Translations under genes and position numbers: made by a program
Shown: positions 20,079 to 32,325 of the stretch, piece after piece
Position numbering within the stretch: the first letter of the stretch is position 1
How the letters are laid out: each line of letters begins with the position of its first letter
Assembly (NCBI GenBank): GCA_029448655.1
Contig: JACCLO010000003.1
Location: forward strand, 496,001 to 560,000
From: Wolfiporia cocos
Taxonomy: Eukaryota; Basidiomycota; Agaricomycetes; Polyporales; Phaeolaceae
Direction: 5' to 3'
Length of the DNA stretch: 64,000 nt
Notes under the pieces: generated by a model
The model's input: only the letters and a program-made list of their open reading frames with translations
Databases searched by the model: none
What the model was told of the DNA's origin: nothing

Positions 20079-21165
20079 TGTTACAGATCGAATATCTGTT
20101 CAGCTATGGTAACTTGGACGAGTCACTTAGTGAGTCAAGTAGTGCACTACTTGTCAAACTCCAGGGTTGGTACCAGAGTGTCAGAGTCTTGATATACAAG
20201 TGGGAGCGTAGTTGCCTAAGTTTGAGAATGAGTATAAGATCCTTGTAATTCAACAAGGTCAAGCTGTTATGGATCAAATATCCGTTCAGCTGAAATAACT
20301 AAGTCGAGTTACTCAGCATATCGAATAGCGCACTATTCGTCAGACTCAGCCGAGTCGAGCGTCGATATACTAGCTGCAGGCTTAATTGCTCAAGCCTTTG
20401 AGAACGAGTATAAGATCCTTGTAATTCAACAAGGTCAAGCTGAGGAACTCGACCAGTACCTACAACAGGTTTTATACTACGATTCTTCAATTGGGGTCAT
20501 AGTGTTCTGGGTACTGCTACCACTAAGTCCATAAGGCTAGTACGCTAAGATAACTAAGCTGAAATGTTGCGGTTGACCGCAACAGTGGCTGAAACGTAGA
20601 AGCTTTGTGGTTATACACAAGATATCAGCTAGAACCTGATACGCTATGAGACTATGGGCACAGGGCTGTTGTACATGAAACGAGGGTCGCTGGTTGAACA
20701 GGGAACCCTAGAAGTAAACGCGCGATACTGCGGTTGAACGCTAAGTCCTCTCCTCCAGTGAGGCGTCAAAGATATTCAGAATTGAATGGACCGTAACACA
20801 AGCTGAGGAACTCGGCCAGTATGTATATTTGATTGTATACCACTACTTATGAACCAGGGTCATAGTGTCCTTGGTACTGCTATTGTTAAGTCCATAAGGC
20901 TAGTACACTATACTGAATGACAAGAAGGTTGCAGTTGAGTGTGACAGGGGCTGAAACATGAGAACTGTGGTGGTTGGACACCCAAGTACATGCTAGAACA
21001 TGATACATACAAGGCATAAGGTGTTGAGACCCTATGGTGAAACACTGATCACTGACCAGAAGCTGATATGAGAAGAACATATGGGCATAGGGTGTTAGTG
21101 AAGGAACAGTGGTTATGGTGGCCATGGTCAAAGAGGTCGCAGAGGTTGTGGAGGTCATGGTTGCA
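20079..21165 (+). repeat. Family D LTR (outer) interrupted by another D LTR
   Basis: Begins TGTTACAGATCG at 20079. It is interrupted at 20265-20798 and resumes at 20804 with the matching continuation (tgaggaactcggcc). The right end is decayed, so 21165 is approximate. Confidence 0.65.
20265..20798 (+). repeat. Family D LTR nested in a family D LTR
   Basis: A 534-bp repeat, TGTTATGGATC to ACCGTAACA, with an exact duplication caagc (20260-20264 and 20799-20803). The host LTR sequence aacaaggtcaagctg occurs both just before the nest and within the inner copy, showing that the two are relatives. Confidence 0.85.
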
Positions 21166-21173
21166 GAGGTTGC

Positions 21174-21866
21174 TGTTACAGGTCGAATACTTGTTTGTAT
21201 ATTTGAGTCACAAATATAATTTGTTCTTCTGTGCATAGTCCCACAGAGGTGCACAAGGCAAATATTATCTAAATAAGCCTTTGTGCCCTAATTCAGAGAC
21301 TCTAGGGGAGCGTTCAATATTCAATATGCATTAGAGAATATTTCTGTTTCAGGAGCAAGTCTTATAGAATATTAGACTCGCCTAAGTCTGAGAAGTCGGT
21401 GTGCACTTTGAAGGACTTAGTCAGTTTGGAGCTCAGTGAATACTGAGCATAGTTTCCTATGTTTGAGAATGAGTATAAGACTTCTTGTTTATACAACAAG
21501 GTCGAGCTGAAGAGCCTCAATGCTAAGTACATGATCTTATATACTATGTTAGGTTTTAGGAGTACTGTCTGTCCCAGATGTCACTGATACTATCTACACT
21601 ATAGTGTGAGATGTTTGATAGGTATGGAGTGATACATCTGAAATGTAGATAGAAATGTAAATTACGGTTGAACACCATCTGTCAATCATAGAATGATGTA
21701 TATGAAATGGGGGCAGAGTTGGATCTGCCAGTATGATACAAGCCCTATATGCTAGTACAACTGGGGTTAGGCCCAGTAGAATCACAAGTAGCCAGGGAGG
21801 TTGGTTGCACAACAAGTTCCTGTATTGTATTCACCCAATGTGAGCATTCAAAAATAAAATGACAGT
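21174..21866 (+). repeat. Family D LTR, degenerate copy
   Basis: Begins TGTTACAGGTCGAATACTTG and parallels 18129-18839 along its length with many substitutions, consistent with age. The right end is not a clean GTAACA. Confidence 0.7.
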
Positions 21867-21917
21867 GGTAAAGCCAGGCCCAAGCTGTTGTATAGTGCCT
21901 GACTTGGTAAGCCAAGC

Positions 21918-22425
21918 TGACACAGACCCACCGTCTGCACAACCAGCCCAGCCGGGACCCTCTAACCCTACATACAAGACCGTTGAGATAGTGCAAGGTG
22001 CTGCATTCAGGTCGCCAGGCACCCCAGACTTGCAAGTAGAGGAGAGAGAGGAGTTGACGTCGAACCGGCATGCACAGAATGAAGAGTAAGGGGCCTAAGC
22101 CCTATTGCTGAAAATCTTAGAGATGAGGATGTAATTCCTCATCACTCTACTAATATACATCTGTAGGGACCAGTAATGGCTTGCCCTGAAGTGCTGACCT
22201 GTGCGCAGTAACTAAGGGGATCACATGATACTGTAACTACCATGACAATGTATGTAACGTTAAGTAACGAGCAACGATTGTGATGTGAGTAAAGGAAGCA
22301 TGTGCCTACCCAGGAGGCGCAGGTGACATTGGTCAATGGTGTCTAAACTAGAGGGAAAGACATAGAGAAAGCGTTAATATTAAGGAATACAATACCTGGG
22401 CTAACGGCACAACCATTCTGTGACA
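21918..22425 (+). repeat. Solo LTR, family C, copy 3
   Basis: A 508-bp repeat, TGACACAGACCC to TTCTGTGACA, with an exact duplication caagc (21913-21917 and 22426-22430). Confidence 0.85.
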
Positions 22426-22987
22426 CAAGCTGCCTCAAGTCAAGCTGTAGCCTCAGCTTTCAGGCCAGGTCAGGCTGTGCACATCACTAGTACCATATGT
22501 AGACTAGCTGCATGATAAATTACAGGGTGAAAAATAGATAGGAATGTTGCAGTTGAACACAGCATATCAGTATCATGATGACCTATCATGTTTGGGTGTG
22601 ATGTACAGCAAGGGATAATAAACACTAATCAATCACTGAGATGTGATAAATATGAATTGATGCTGAGGTTGAACTTGGCAGAGCATATGACATAGGGGAA
22701 TGCTGTTGAACATCAAGTCCCCTGTCCAGTACAAACGCAATAGTGAGATAGTTGGCATCCAAAAAATTTGTAACACCCAGATGCCTCCCACACTACACAC
22801 ACCCAGCTTCATGCACTTTAGTGGGCAGTAGCCAATCTTGTACCATCGCCTGTACTAAACAGGGTGCTGTCATCGATGTCCTCCTTGCTTCATAGCCATT
22901 CAGTCCTTATGGTAGTTGTAACTATGCTGCTGTACATGAATCCATGAGCTTCTGTTTCACACGCTCTCTGAAGGACTGTAGATATTG
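22426..22987. repeat. Decayed LTR-derived sequence
   Basis: Scattered similarity to family D (gatagataggaatgttgcagttgaac near 22540) and otherwise unrecognised. No gene seen. Confidence 0.4.
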
Positions 22988-23240
22988 CTGCTCAAAGCCA
23001 CACATCTTGTAACTGCCATTGGTACTGCCATGCTTGTTAGTCCTGCAAATAATATGTCCATACTTGTTAATCCTGTAATTAATATGTCTGTCCTCTTTGA
23101 TCCTGCAAATAACATTGTGGTCCTTGTGGATCCTGCCATTACCTCGTGCGTAGTATCTGCTCGTATCTACATATGTTCACTGAGCTGGTATGTACAAGAA
23201 TCAACAGACTATATATGAGGGTTCGCATTTTTCCAATGGA
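22988..23240 (-). repeat. 30-bp minisatellite element, copy 1 (short, inverted)
   Basis: Several degenerate repeats of a 30-bp unit (on the minus strand about aggatcaaagaggacagaca). They are followed by flanking sequence that matches the left flank of the copies at 26606 and 36094 in reverse orientation (gcgtagtatctgctcgtatctacatatg; gggttcgcat). Confidence 0.65.
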
Positions 23241-25599
23241 TCAGGACTTTTAGCTTTGTTGTTGAGAATACAAAAGGCTCACGAGATTGGTCAATAGTAA
23301 GCACATTTGTAAGTGCTTTCTTTTCGTTCTCTATCTATACACATTAGTATACGGGCATTTGTCATTGGTTGCCCGTATATCGGTCGTATATAAGGTTCGC
23401 GCCACCGCCTTATCTCGGCCTCACAAGCTCGCGCTGTCGACGAATTGAATTGCTTGACCTCGCACCCTCTCCTATCCCTTCCACGCCGACTGTTCTAGGT
23501 ACAGCGATTGAATGGGCTCCATGTCTAGACATTACGGTAAAGTCTTCGTAGGTGATGTATTTCCTCATGAACATCCGCCATTCAGCTCACTCTTCTTCTC
23601 GGGATTGACAACTCCAGGCTTGACGGACGATTCGAACTGAACTACATGCCGTACAAGTGAATTCTACGCTATCGTCCTCCTTTCCCGAATTATCGCGCTG
23701 AGATAAGCTTACATTAGTGCCCTGATTGTACCAAAGTTTCATCTTCTCCGAGCGCGGATTGTGCGGATTGTAAGTCCGTTGCAATTTGGGCCATCGTGCA
23801 TCTGCGCTCTATTTTGCACCACATAACGAAGGAGATACGGTTTTATCAACGGTATAGGCACCAGCGGAACTCACAAGACAGAGTGTCACGGACAACTATT
23901 GACATGCGCCACAACTGAGGCCGAGAGCTTCTCAGTAACAGTGGAAGCGCCCACTCTAACGATCACAGAAGCCCCTACGGTATCACATACATATGTTCAC
24001 ACAGGACTCAATAGGTAGTATTTACGATACAGATACCTATAGGTGCCTACAGGCACCTAATACATACATACATAGGATCCTTTAGACCAGCGTCATAGAC
24101 TCTTAGGTAGTCTCCCTTAGTCGCCCTAGAACATTACATTATGCCATTAGGATATACATGTACACACATCTACGATAATTCATATAGGAGGTAGAGCGCA
24201 GAGTCCAGACCTCAGTCTGAACTTGGCATTCTTCCGCCCGCCTCACCCCAGTTAGCTCTGAGGGCCAAGGGTGGTCTCATCACAGAGAGCTTGGCATCTG
24301 GCTGTTCGATGTTATACGCACATCTTACCTTGCCCTTGACAGCCCACCGCTTATGATGTACTCAGAGCATCCTTCATGAAATAACGAGATACCACACAAG
24401 GGGCAGGCGAGCCTCTGTTTTCAAGCTGTTATAACTAGTAGATGTAATATGCACGCAGAGCGAAGCGTCAAAGTGCATTTAATCTCTGATTTTCCTGCAA
24501 GAGATGGCTGCTTACCAACCTCGTACGATCCTGAGCATTTACATGTACATACTTCGTATACCGGTAAGTATGCGCATCTCCTATGCCAAACTGCAGAGCA
24601 GCATATCCAGAAAAGTATGTTCATTTAAGAACCTATAACATAATGTAGATATTGACATCAGGGCATCGGTAGCATTCTACCATCGTTGTACTGGTGGATA
24701 GTAATGTCGTTCAATGTTACGTAGCAAGCTCTTGTTCACTGATTGCGGCATCATGTTTTAACGACACGCGGACCCACTAGGGATATGGAAGGTCGATCAA
24801 GGCATGCAGAGGCCCCGAAGAACAAACGGCCCGCTATTTCTTTTCAGGCGGTGCAGGGTGTAGAGTCCTCGCCGATAATATCTCGCCGATAATTCTAAAG
24901 TAGTAGACTTACAGGATAATCTGCAGGTAAGATGCACCCCAACGATGGTCGAACTTGCGTGTTTCGCATCATGTCTGCACTGCTCACTAGACTACTCCTT
25001 GAAGATACCGATTATGAATAACATATAAGTGCATGCAGCATTTGCGCAGTAAGTTTATTCATAATTGGGAGGAGATCTTCAGAGGTCTGATGAGGCGCTG
25101 TCTCATAGAGGAGATTATGTACATCCCCGCACGCTTGATTACTTTCGACTGCACTTGGCGAAATGGGCAAGTTGTATTGATTATCGCTCCGCATGACAGG
25201 TGATTGTACTCTCTGATGGCTAGATTGGGGGGGTGGGATCTCTAAGATCATTGCCACCAAAGTAATGTAGACTACAGATCGACACCGTAAGTGAAATGGT
25301 GCATATCATTTTGGTTATGTCACATGCTCACCTATAAGGAACATCTGTTTGTTCGAACTCCAGGTCCTCAAAGTCAAAATCTCCTATTCTGTAAGCCCAT
25401 CCAGAATATTCAAGTCAAAGACAGGCAATATTTATCAGGAAAATACACAAAATGTACCTTATGCGTGCTCGCGTGATCTCTAAGTATAATGTGGCGGTGG
25501 CGTCAGTTACTAATTGCGCTGATTGGATGGGACCTGCTATCAAATATGCTCCTGTAATCTTCGGGCTCCACGCTACTCTCTGATCAAGTGTTAGTATAG
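23241..25599. other. Sparse region without recognisable genes
   Basis: No convincing gene. Short open frames (for example minus strand 23587-23784 and 25012-25260) have no recognised domains. The minus-strand frame at 25415-25627 could be a frameshifted continuation of the unrecognised gene at 25600-26620. Confidence 0.4.
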
Positions 25600-26620
25600 T
25601 CACCGTCTTATCAAGCCACCAACACACACCTTGACAGAAAGCGCCCTTGTGGCCTTGAATTCCACGCTAGCAATCTTTATGCCTTTGACGGAGACATGCA
25701 CAGTAAAGGAGTAGAATCTCACTTCCGCCGCAAATGGGTTGACTGAATGACACAAGTCCCATTGGGTGTATAAGTATCCGCCAGCACCACTGCGAAACGA
25801 CGCACCTAGGTAGAATCTGAACGCCACTGTCCGCCTCAACAAGAATGGAAGGAGATCCACATATACGTTTACTTGAGCAAAGATTCGTCTACCAAGTCCG
25901 TATATATGTGTATTGAATACGAATCCGGGGATCTTATACAAATGGTGGCATATGGTGATGCTTATATCGTCGACATGGAGCTGAATCTGTAGAGCTGTGC
26001 ATTTCGTGAGGTAGCTTGAGATGAATTGTTTGACTTCTTCATTCGGAGGATATCTTCATTGAAAGCAGCCGTCAACTAGTTGTATGTTTTTTCCTTCTTT
26101 TATCACGAAACTCTGCCAACCATTAGGGTTTTTTTGTTTTACAAAGAAGGTAAATTTTCCGAACCTCATGCTGCGCCATGCCAATCTACACACAGCTTGA
26201 ACTGGGAATTCAAACATCGACTGGAAACTCACCCCTGATTCTTTGTAAAATGCTTCCAGCAAGAAATGTACTGTGCATGTCATCCGTGTCTCGTCACGAA
26301 CTGCAGCCGCAATCTTTGCTCGCAGATACGGGATACCGTCCTCGTCCAAATCACTTCCGGTTATTTTGATCTCTTGTAGCCTGATTCTATCTCTGAAAGA
26401 TTGGAATCCTGAGTTATACATTAGATCTGTGACCGCGGTGTATATAGTACCAGTCAAACCTTTGAAGACAAGAGTTTTCTTCCAAGGTTCCGTGTATACG
26501 TATGTATTCCAGTCCGCGAGCCGTTCACGCTGATCAACAGGGTAATATTTGAATCCATTGACTTGAAGTACAACTTGAACCTCATCTTCGCATAAGAGTG
26601 TCCTAATATCATCGGCAAAA
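25600..26620 (-). pseudogene. Unrecognised protein-coding remnant, in-frame stop
   Basis: On the minus strand one frame stays open from about 26620 to 25600 (about 340 codons), except for a single TGA at 26056-26058. Composition is protein-like: KYYPVDQRERLADW, RIRLQEIKITGSDL, FEFPVQAVCRLAW before the stop and RYPPNEEVKQFISSYL, GFVFNTHIYGLGRR after it. There is no GT-AG pair at the stop that would make a plausible intron. The frame is lost at 25600, where another frame (WWLDKTVTILTLDQRVAW) looks coding. The upstream end runs into a dispersed repeat near 26606. I do not recognise the family. It appears to be a host-type gene damaged by mutation and by insertion of the minisatellite element. 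Confidence 0.5.
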
Positions 26621-27240
26621 CGCGAACTCTCATATCTAGTCCGCTAACTATTGTAAATAGCAGCTCGTTAGATATATGTAGATATGAGCAGATACTACGT
26701 GCGGGGTACTTGCAGGATCAACGGGGACCGAAATATATTTTGTAGGATCAACGAGGACCGAAATACTATTTTCAGGATCAACGAAGACCGAAATGTTATT
26801 TGCATGATCAATGAGGACGGAGATACTAATTGCAGGATTAACAAGGACGGAAATATTATTTGCAGGATCAACAAGGGCAGGGATCTCAATTGCAGGATTA
26901 ACAGGGACGGAGATATTAATCACAGGATTAACAAGAACGGAAACACTAATCAATGAGGGCGGGAATATTGATACCAATGGCAGGATCAATGTGGACAGGG
27001 ATGTCAATAGCAGGATAAAGATGCACACAATTACTTTGAATCTACAGTATGTATATTTGAGACGTAGCCGGTCTCCTCAGAAAGCATGTGAAGCAATACT
27101 GAGTAAATGAACCCACATACCACAGGTCAGTAAACGTTAAACGTTAATGTTGAAACATTGAACATTGAAAAAGGAGTGCATCGGCACGCAGTGGGGCGGC
27201 GTCCGGGCATGACGCGGCTCCCATCCAATTTAGTAAGTCC
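26606..27240 (+). repeat. 30-bp minisatellite element, copy 2
   Basis: The core at 26701-27020 consists of about ten degenerate 30-bp units (consensus near gcaggatcaacgaggacgga) that read as 10-residue units like CRINEDGNII. The flanks are also shared with copy 3 (36094-36740): left tagtccgctaactattgta, right ctcagaaagcatg and catccaatttagtaagtcc. The array is thus carried within a larger dispersed repeat of about 640 bp. Confidence 0.75.
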
Positions 27241-28270
27241 CTTGCTTGATTAGGCAACACCTTTCGTACTTTGTAACCTATCATACTTTTAGGCGGCTCC
27301 TGAATCCTGTCCATAGTACCATAAAGGCCGGCTCTCGTCACTGTCAACGTACTTGACCTTCTCTCTTTCTCCCTCAATGCATGCAGTGGCATCCTTGTGA
27401 CACCCCAGGCGCAGTCTATCACTTGCGCATATCCAAGTCGATGCGTGCATCGTTCTCTAGCTCGTCTCTCCTTCCTCTTTCCCTCTCGGTGCCACGCGTT
27501 GTGGTCTCTCCTTGCAACACTACTTGCTTGCTGTGTGCGCAGTACGTACATTTCTTTCTTCCTAGTGTTGCCGAAGTTCGGTCCTGAACCTGGGTTCAGA
27601 ACCTGAACCGCCTGAACCGAACCTAGGTTCAGGTTCAGTCTAGGTCCGGTTCAAGGCAAGGCATATGTGGTCCTGTTCTCGGTTCAGGGAACCCCTGAAC
27701 CAGATTCGAACCGGACTGAACCTCGAACTACATAGCGGATAACACATTCTCGATATCTTCAGTATATGGACATTAATATTACAATCATACTCATCATAGC
27801 ATCGTTTATGTGAGCCATGAATACCTACTAGTAATTTCACATTGAGCATTGGGCATGGATATATGTACTCCTTATAGGGGAAGAGCTCAACAATGGAATG
27901 TCAGTCTATTCCCTGAAACTGTGCGAGGATGCTGTCTATCAACGTTTCAACAGAGAAAAGCACGTCAATCTGGACTCATAATTATCAAATTCTTTCACAG
28001 GTGCTTCCATCTATTCTAAGTCGTTCCGCACCAGGAATCTGTTGTAATTGATGGTCTGCGGCATCACCATGGCACACAATGTTGTGGAGGTGGTGGACAG
28101 ATGGCGCAAGCATGGGCAATCTGGCGGGTAGCTAGGGACTCCATTAGTATATAGGCCAGCTGGAGCGTTGAGGCTCACCGGCAGTTCGTCACCCCTCTGT
28201 CAATCTAAATCCTAACGATTTGCAGTTCACTGAGGCACTCCGACAGATTCTGATTGCTTGATATCTCAAT

Positions 28271-28970
28271 ATGGCTTCCTTTAGTGAGAACTGTGGACTA
28301 CATAATGATGGCACTCTGGAGGACACATCTGGAATTCTATTTTACCACTCTGAAGAGGATGAAGAACCACTTCCAAATGTAGCAGCACAACAGACACCGA
28401 CCGGAAGCTCAACGAAAGGTGCGTATAAATGAGATGTGCTTCTCCGATTTTATTTATACATATATTATCAAGGTCTCACAGGAAAACAGCCAGCTTTACA
28501 AGTTGCAGGGCAGCGCATCCGCAAACCTAGCGAATGAGGACCCTCTGGGAATCAGAGTATTCTTCTCGAAGTCAGCAGCAAGTTCTAGCTCTGGTAGTGC
28601 TAATGGTTTCGGTAAATCCATGTGACTGACTTGTTTGCTGCATCTGTCTCACTCTATACTAGGAAAAAATCTCCCGGCTTCCCAATCCAAGAAGCACATC
28701 ATTCAGGGAGGAAGTACTGCACCTAGCATTCAAAGTGAGCATAACTCAACAGATCTGTGTCTAAGAGAAGCTGTAATTATGTATCTGCCTCAGGTAAGTG
28801 GCAGAATCCATGGGATGAAAATTCAAGGTCATCCAAGTGTCCCAAAAATCGTGATCTATCTCCTGCTGAAGAGCACATCCCTTCTAATGTCGAGGATAGC
28901 CTGTCCTTTGATGAAAAAAGGATATTGTGGATGAAGGAAAGGATGAACTTGATGTATATGAGCAGATGAA
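28271..28970 (+). CDS. Unrecognised intron-containing ORF inside the hAT-like element
   Basis: Begins MASFSENCGLHNDG at an ATG preceded by a TATA-like segment (28153). The first exon (28271-28418) ends at a gtgcgt donor. A 54-bp intron (28419-28472) leads to GLTGKQPALQVAG. Further putative exons with gtaaat...ctag and gtaagt signals follow, with stretches such as EDPLGIRVFFSKSAASSSSG and PKNRDLSPAEEHIP. The frames break between exons and I could not assemble one clean model. The product is acidic and low in complexity, without a recognised domain. It may be the first part of a decayed transposase gene or a captured host gene. Confidence 0.4.
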
Positions 28971-29138
28971 AGACAAAATTGCAAGTGAATGAGTGGTATG
29001 TAAATCTTCAAATTGTGGATAGCATTTATATATCATACTGAAGAGGAAGCACCAATGTCGAAATGCACGTGGTAATGATGAACGGACTTCTGATATACGC
29101 TTGATCTTCACAAAGGAGGAATGTACATTAAAGGGGGG

Positions 29139-30310
29139 TGTCACAAATCTTACTTTATGACCGCTCATCCCAACACTAACGCCCCCTATCCTAGCTCCAA
29201 CTGCCTAACATTGTCATCCCAGAGGGTCACCACTCCCTCAAGATGGGTTCATGCAGTAAGACAAGAGTCTAAGGAGTAGAAGTGTCGCACATGAGGGACT
29301 TCAGTGCCGGAGATGCATCTTTAGAGACACCATAGATGCATCTGAGGCTCTCTAAGCAATCTTAACGCCCAAGCGTGCTGCATAGATGCATCTGAATAGA
29401 ATAAGATGCATCTGCACAAGAAATACCTGTGCAGGGTTCGAACATTTGACCTAGGATCAGCGAAGTCTGTACCACTTTGCCAATTGGTCTTGGTATCCGG
29501 TCACATACTTGTCAATATGATCCATTTAATGTCCTTTCATCGCCATAGCTGTTAATTGTCAAGTCACACCGCAATGTTCCCATATTGCCCTGTAGGTAAT
29601 TTATGACAGCATCCTTACCTCATTGCAGATACATATGGGTTGTGGGATACATTAATAAAGAGATGCATTCTGAGTTCAAGGAACACTTGAGCTTACTGAC
29701 ATATGAGCAGAATGTTAATTTTTTTTACAACCGTTATTATATCAACTACTGAATATATATTTGCACAAGACCTTCCTTTTACTAACCACTTTAGCTGAGT
29801 GGTTTCAGCTGCTGTTTTGCCGAGGTCTCATGGTTCATGGTTTGATTCCCGGATTGTGATGCTTTATTTTGGTACTAATGGGCACCTAATTTCGACGACT
29901 TAGAGTGCCCCAGATGCATCTGCGGTGTCTCTAAAGATGCATCTGTGGCACTGAAACTCTACCACACACAGGGGTAGAGTGGTAGTAGACTGGGATTAAC
30001 CCATGAGATACAATGAGAAGTCTGAGGAGAATGCCTCAGACTCTCTGGCTTGAGTACATGCAAGTGAGCAGTGCTATCAAGGCTACCCTAAAGTAACATG
30101 GCCTGTGCACATGCGCCTACCAAAGCACTAAGCTAAACTCTAACTGCTTACAAATATTCATTACATGACTATGCGGGGATCTTATCTATGTTACGGATAC
30201 ATGCCGGATCTTATCTACTGTGTCACATGAGCCTGGAGTGCATACCATGCTGTAGTGCCCCTCAACTGTCCAGGACGCCCCCTGAGGGCCTTAGGACTGT
30301 TTTCATGACA
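29139..30310 (+). repeat. Solo LTR, family C-like, split by a MITE
   Basis: Begins TGTCACAAATC and ends TTCATGACA, flanked on both sides by g-runs (ggggg at 29134-29138 and 30311-30315). Without the MITE at 29293-29961 it is about 500 bp, the usual family C length. It shares with that family the segment ctaccctaaagtaacatggcctgtgcac. Confidence 0.6.
29293..29961. mobile_element. hAT-like MITE with tRNA-like arm, copy 3
   Basis: A 669-bp element ending GAGGGACTTCAGTGCC and GGCACTGAAACTCTA, with the same termini as copies 1 and 2 but a different interior. Repeated agatgcatct units lie near both ends. A B-box-bearing tRNA-like stretch (gggttcgaac, minus strand, near 29430-29505) lies in the left arm. 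The flanking duplication is eroded (5 of 7 bases). Confidence 0.75.
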
Positions 30311-30377
30311 GGGGGGCTCAGCCAAGAAGGCCATTGGTGTGAAGTATGCAAGTGCGTCAGTTGTTATTTGATTCTAT

Positions 30378-30600
30378 TAGTGTTGCCGAAGTTCAGTTCA
30401 GAACCAAGGTTCAGAACCTGAACCACCTGAACCGAACCTAGGTTCAGGTCCAGTCCAGGTCCGGTTCAGGGTAGGACATCAAGGTTCGGTTCTTGGTTCA
30501 GGGGGGTCATGGGTACCCTTGAACCAGGTTCGAACTGGACTGAACCTTGAACCACATAGCATTAACATATTCTGTGTAGCCACTGGTGGATAAGCATCAA
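30378..30600. mobile_element. Second left end of the GGTTCAG hAT-like family
   Basis: Begins TAGTGTTGCCGAAGTTC and parallels 27563-27790, including the ggttcag array. It has no separate right end, so it is either a truncated copy inserted in the larger one or an internal duplication. Confidence 0.6.
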
Positions 30601-30853
30601 TTACAATTATGTTCTTGCCATCTTTGCTATAGTGTTGTTGCAGTAAGTTATGGATAGCTGGCTTCACCATAGCAAGCATCAGCACTCATATACTCTAGTC
30701 TCCCAATATAGTAAGGGCTCAACCCCATGCTGGGATCACCATGCTTTCTGTGGCACTGGGCTGGATTTGTTGCTGTCAGATGAAGTAAGAAATGTAGAAG
30801 ATTATGTTCCACTTCATATCCATGATCCTAGGTTATATACAGTGTTGTCTAAG

Positions 30854-31568
30854 GAGGGACTTCAGTCAATTATCTTAATCTGCCAACTGCCCTTCGCTTA
30901 AGAAATCACAGTTGCGAGCTAGGTTTGCACGCAGATTAATCTGCTAACTGCGGCAGATTAATCTACTGTGACAATAAAATGGCACATCCCGGATTCGAAC
31001 CAAGGACCTTAGCGCAGATGAGAATAACAGCATCGCAGCGTAATTAGCCGACTGAGCCATTGTGGCAACAGGTACCATTGACCAATTAAAATATATATAA
31101 CACAAATTTTACACACAATTTTCGCAAATCATCAAGGCAACTAACTGCTCCAACAAGCATACAGAAATCAATGATAGTGGTAGCTTGATTTACCATGCTT
31201 GACCTGGAGCAACTCACCATGGGAAAGCTGAATACACTGGAATCACAGGTCTTTAGAGGCAGATTCATTTGTATTTGTGTTATGGAAGATGTTAAACTGC
31301 GAAAATGAAGTTTACAAAATACTCTATATATTGCTTAAAATGGGGACAACACCAGTTGCACTGTAGCTCAGTTGGCTAATTACGCTGTGATGCTGTTATT
31401 CTCATCTGCGTTAAGGTCCTTGGTTCGAATCTGGGATGTGCCATTTTATTGTCACAGTAGATTAATCTGCCGCAGTTAGCAGATTAATCTGCGTGCAAAC
31501 CTAGCTCGCAACTGCGATTTCTTAAGCGAAGGGCAGTTGGCAGCTTAAGATAATTGACTGAAACTCTA
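30854..31568 (-). mobile_element. hAT-like MITE with tRNA-like arms, copy 2
   Basis: A 715-bp inverse copy of 10196-10888 with a nearly identical interior, flanked by gtctaag (30847-30853 and 31570-31576). Both arms carry the tRNA-like sequence with the GGTTCGAATCC-type B box (about 30977-31066 minus, 31361-31443 plus). Confidence 0.85.
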
Positions 31569-32068
31569 CGTCTAAGAATGGTTTGTTATTGAGGTTTACC
31601 TCAGGCTAATTCACAATCATAAGCTCTGATTACTGAACTGCTCAAAATGGCTGCCTTAATTATTATTGTGCATCTAAAATTTATGTTTACCACTCTAATC
31701 AAGATTAAGAGCCACTTTGGATACCAGCCCAATAGACACCAAATGGAGGCACTGCAGAACTTGAAGTGTGATTACTTTAGTGGGTTCAATAGTGCCGGGA
31801 ATGAGGTAGGCAATAGAGGGCAATAGGTATACATAGAAAGGTGCATGAAGTTGGTGTCTAAATTATTATTTTTACACTCTATAGAAGCAAGTAACTTAGC
31901 GATTCGAACCTAGTTCGAACCATGAACCGAACCTGATGAACCAGTTCACCAGGTTCAGTCCGGGTTCAGGTTCAGGTTCAGGCTCCCTGCAGTCGGTTCG
32001 GTTCTGGGTTCAGCCCTAGACCCCCCTGAACCTGAACCGAACTGAACTTCGGCAACACTATTTCTTCC

Positions 32069-32325
32069 CCTGCATGCCCTACTGAGCCGTGATCAACCCT
32101 ACTGCCATAAAGCTTATGGGAATGCTTGCCATAGCATGTACCAAGTGCTGGACAGCATCTGTCGCTGCATTCCTTTGGGAACTCCTCACCCTCACTCCTC
32201 AATATCCGGTGCGTTGACTGTCATATTTTTTTTTCCATTTTTGTGCGCATATATGCGCTTTTAACGGTGATTTTTCAGCGTTCACAGGCTCCTCATGATT
32301 GCCGTACCAACCCACACCATTTCCC
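32069..32325. other. Intergenic spacer
   Basis: Nothing recognised apart from a T-run near 32228 and a TATA-like gcatatatgcgc near 32247. Confidence 0.4.

Larger units (their letters stand above)
27563..32060. mobile_element. Large hAT-like element with GGTTCAG-rich ends
   Basis: The ends are TAGTGTTGCCGAAGTTC (27563) and its inverse GAACTTCGGCAACACTA (to 32060), flanked by the exact 8-bp duplication tttcttcc (27555-27562 and 32061-32068). Subterminal regions (27585-27720 and 31905-32045) are packed with ggttcag or ctgaacc motifs in both orientations, the kind of array hAT transposases bind. The 4.5-kb interior holds an unrecognised intron-containing ORF, a solo LTR with a MITE in it, a second copy of the hAT left end, and another MITE. 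I see no intact transposase. The pyrimidine-rich duplication is low in complexity, but the 8/8 match together with the inverted ends is persuasive. Confidence 0.7.

Noticed and set aside
29128..29138. Polypurine tract marking the end of an internal gypsy element
   Set aside because: The same G-run follows the LTR at 30311, so it is better explained as the target duplication of a solo LTR.
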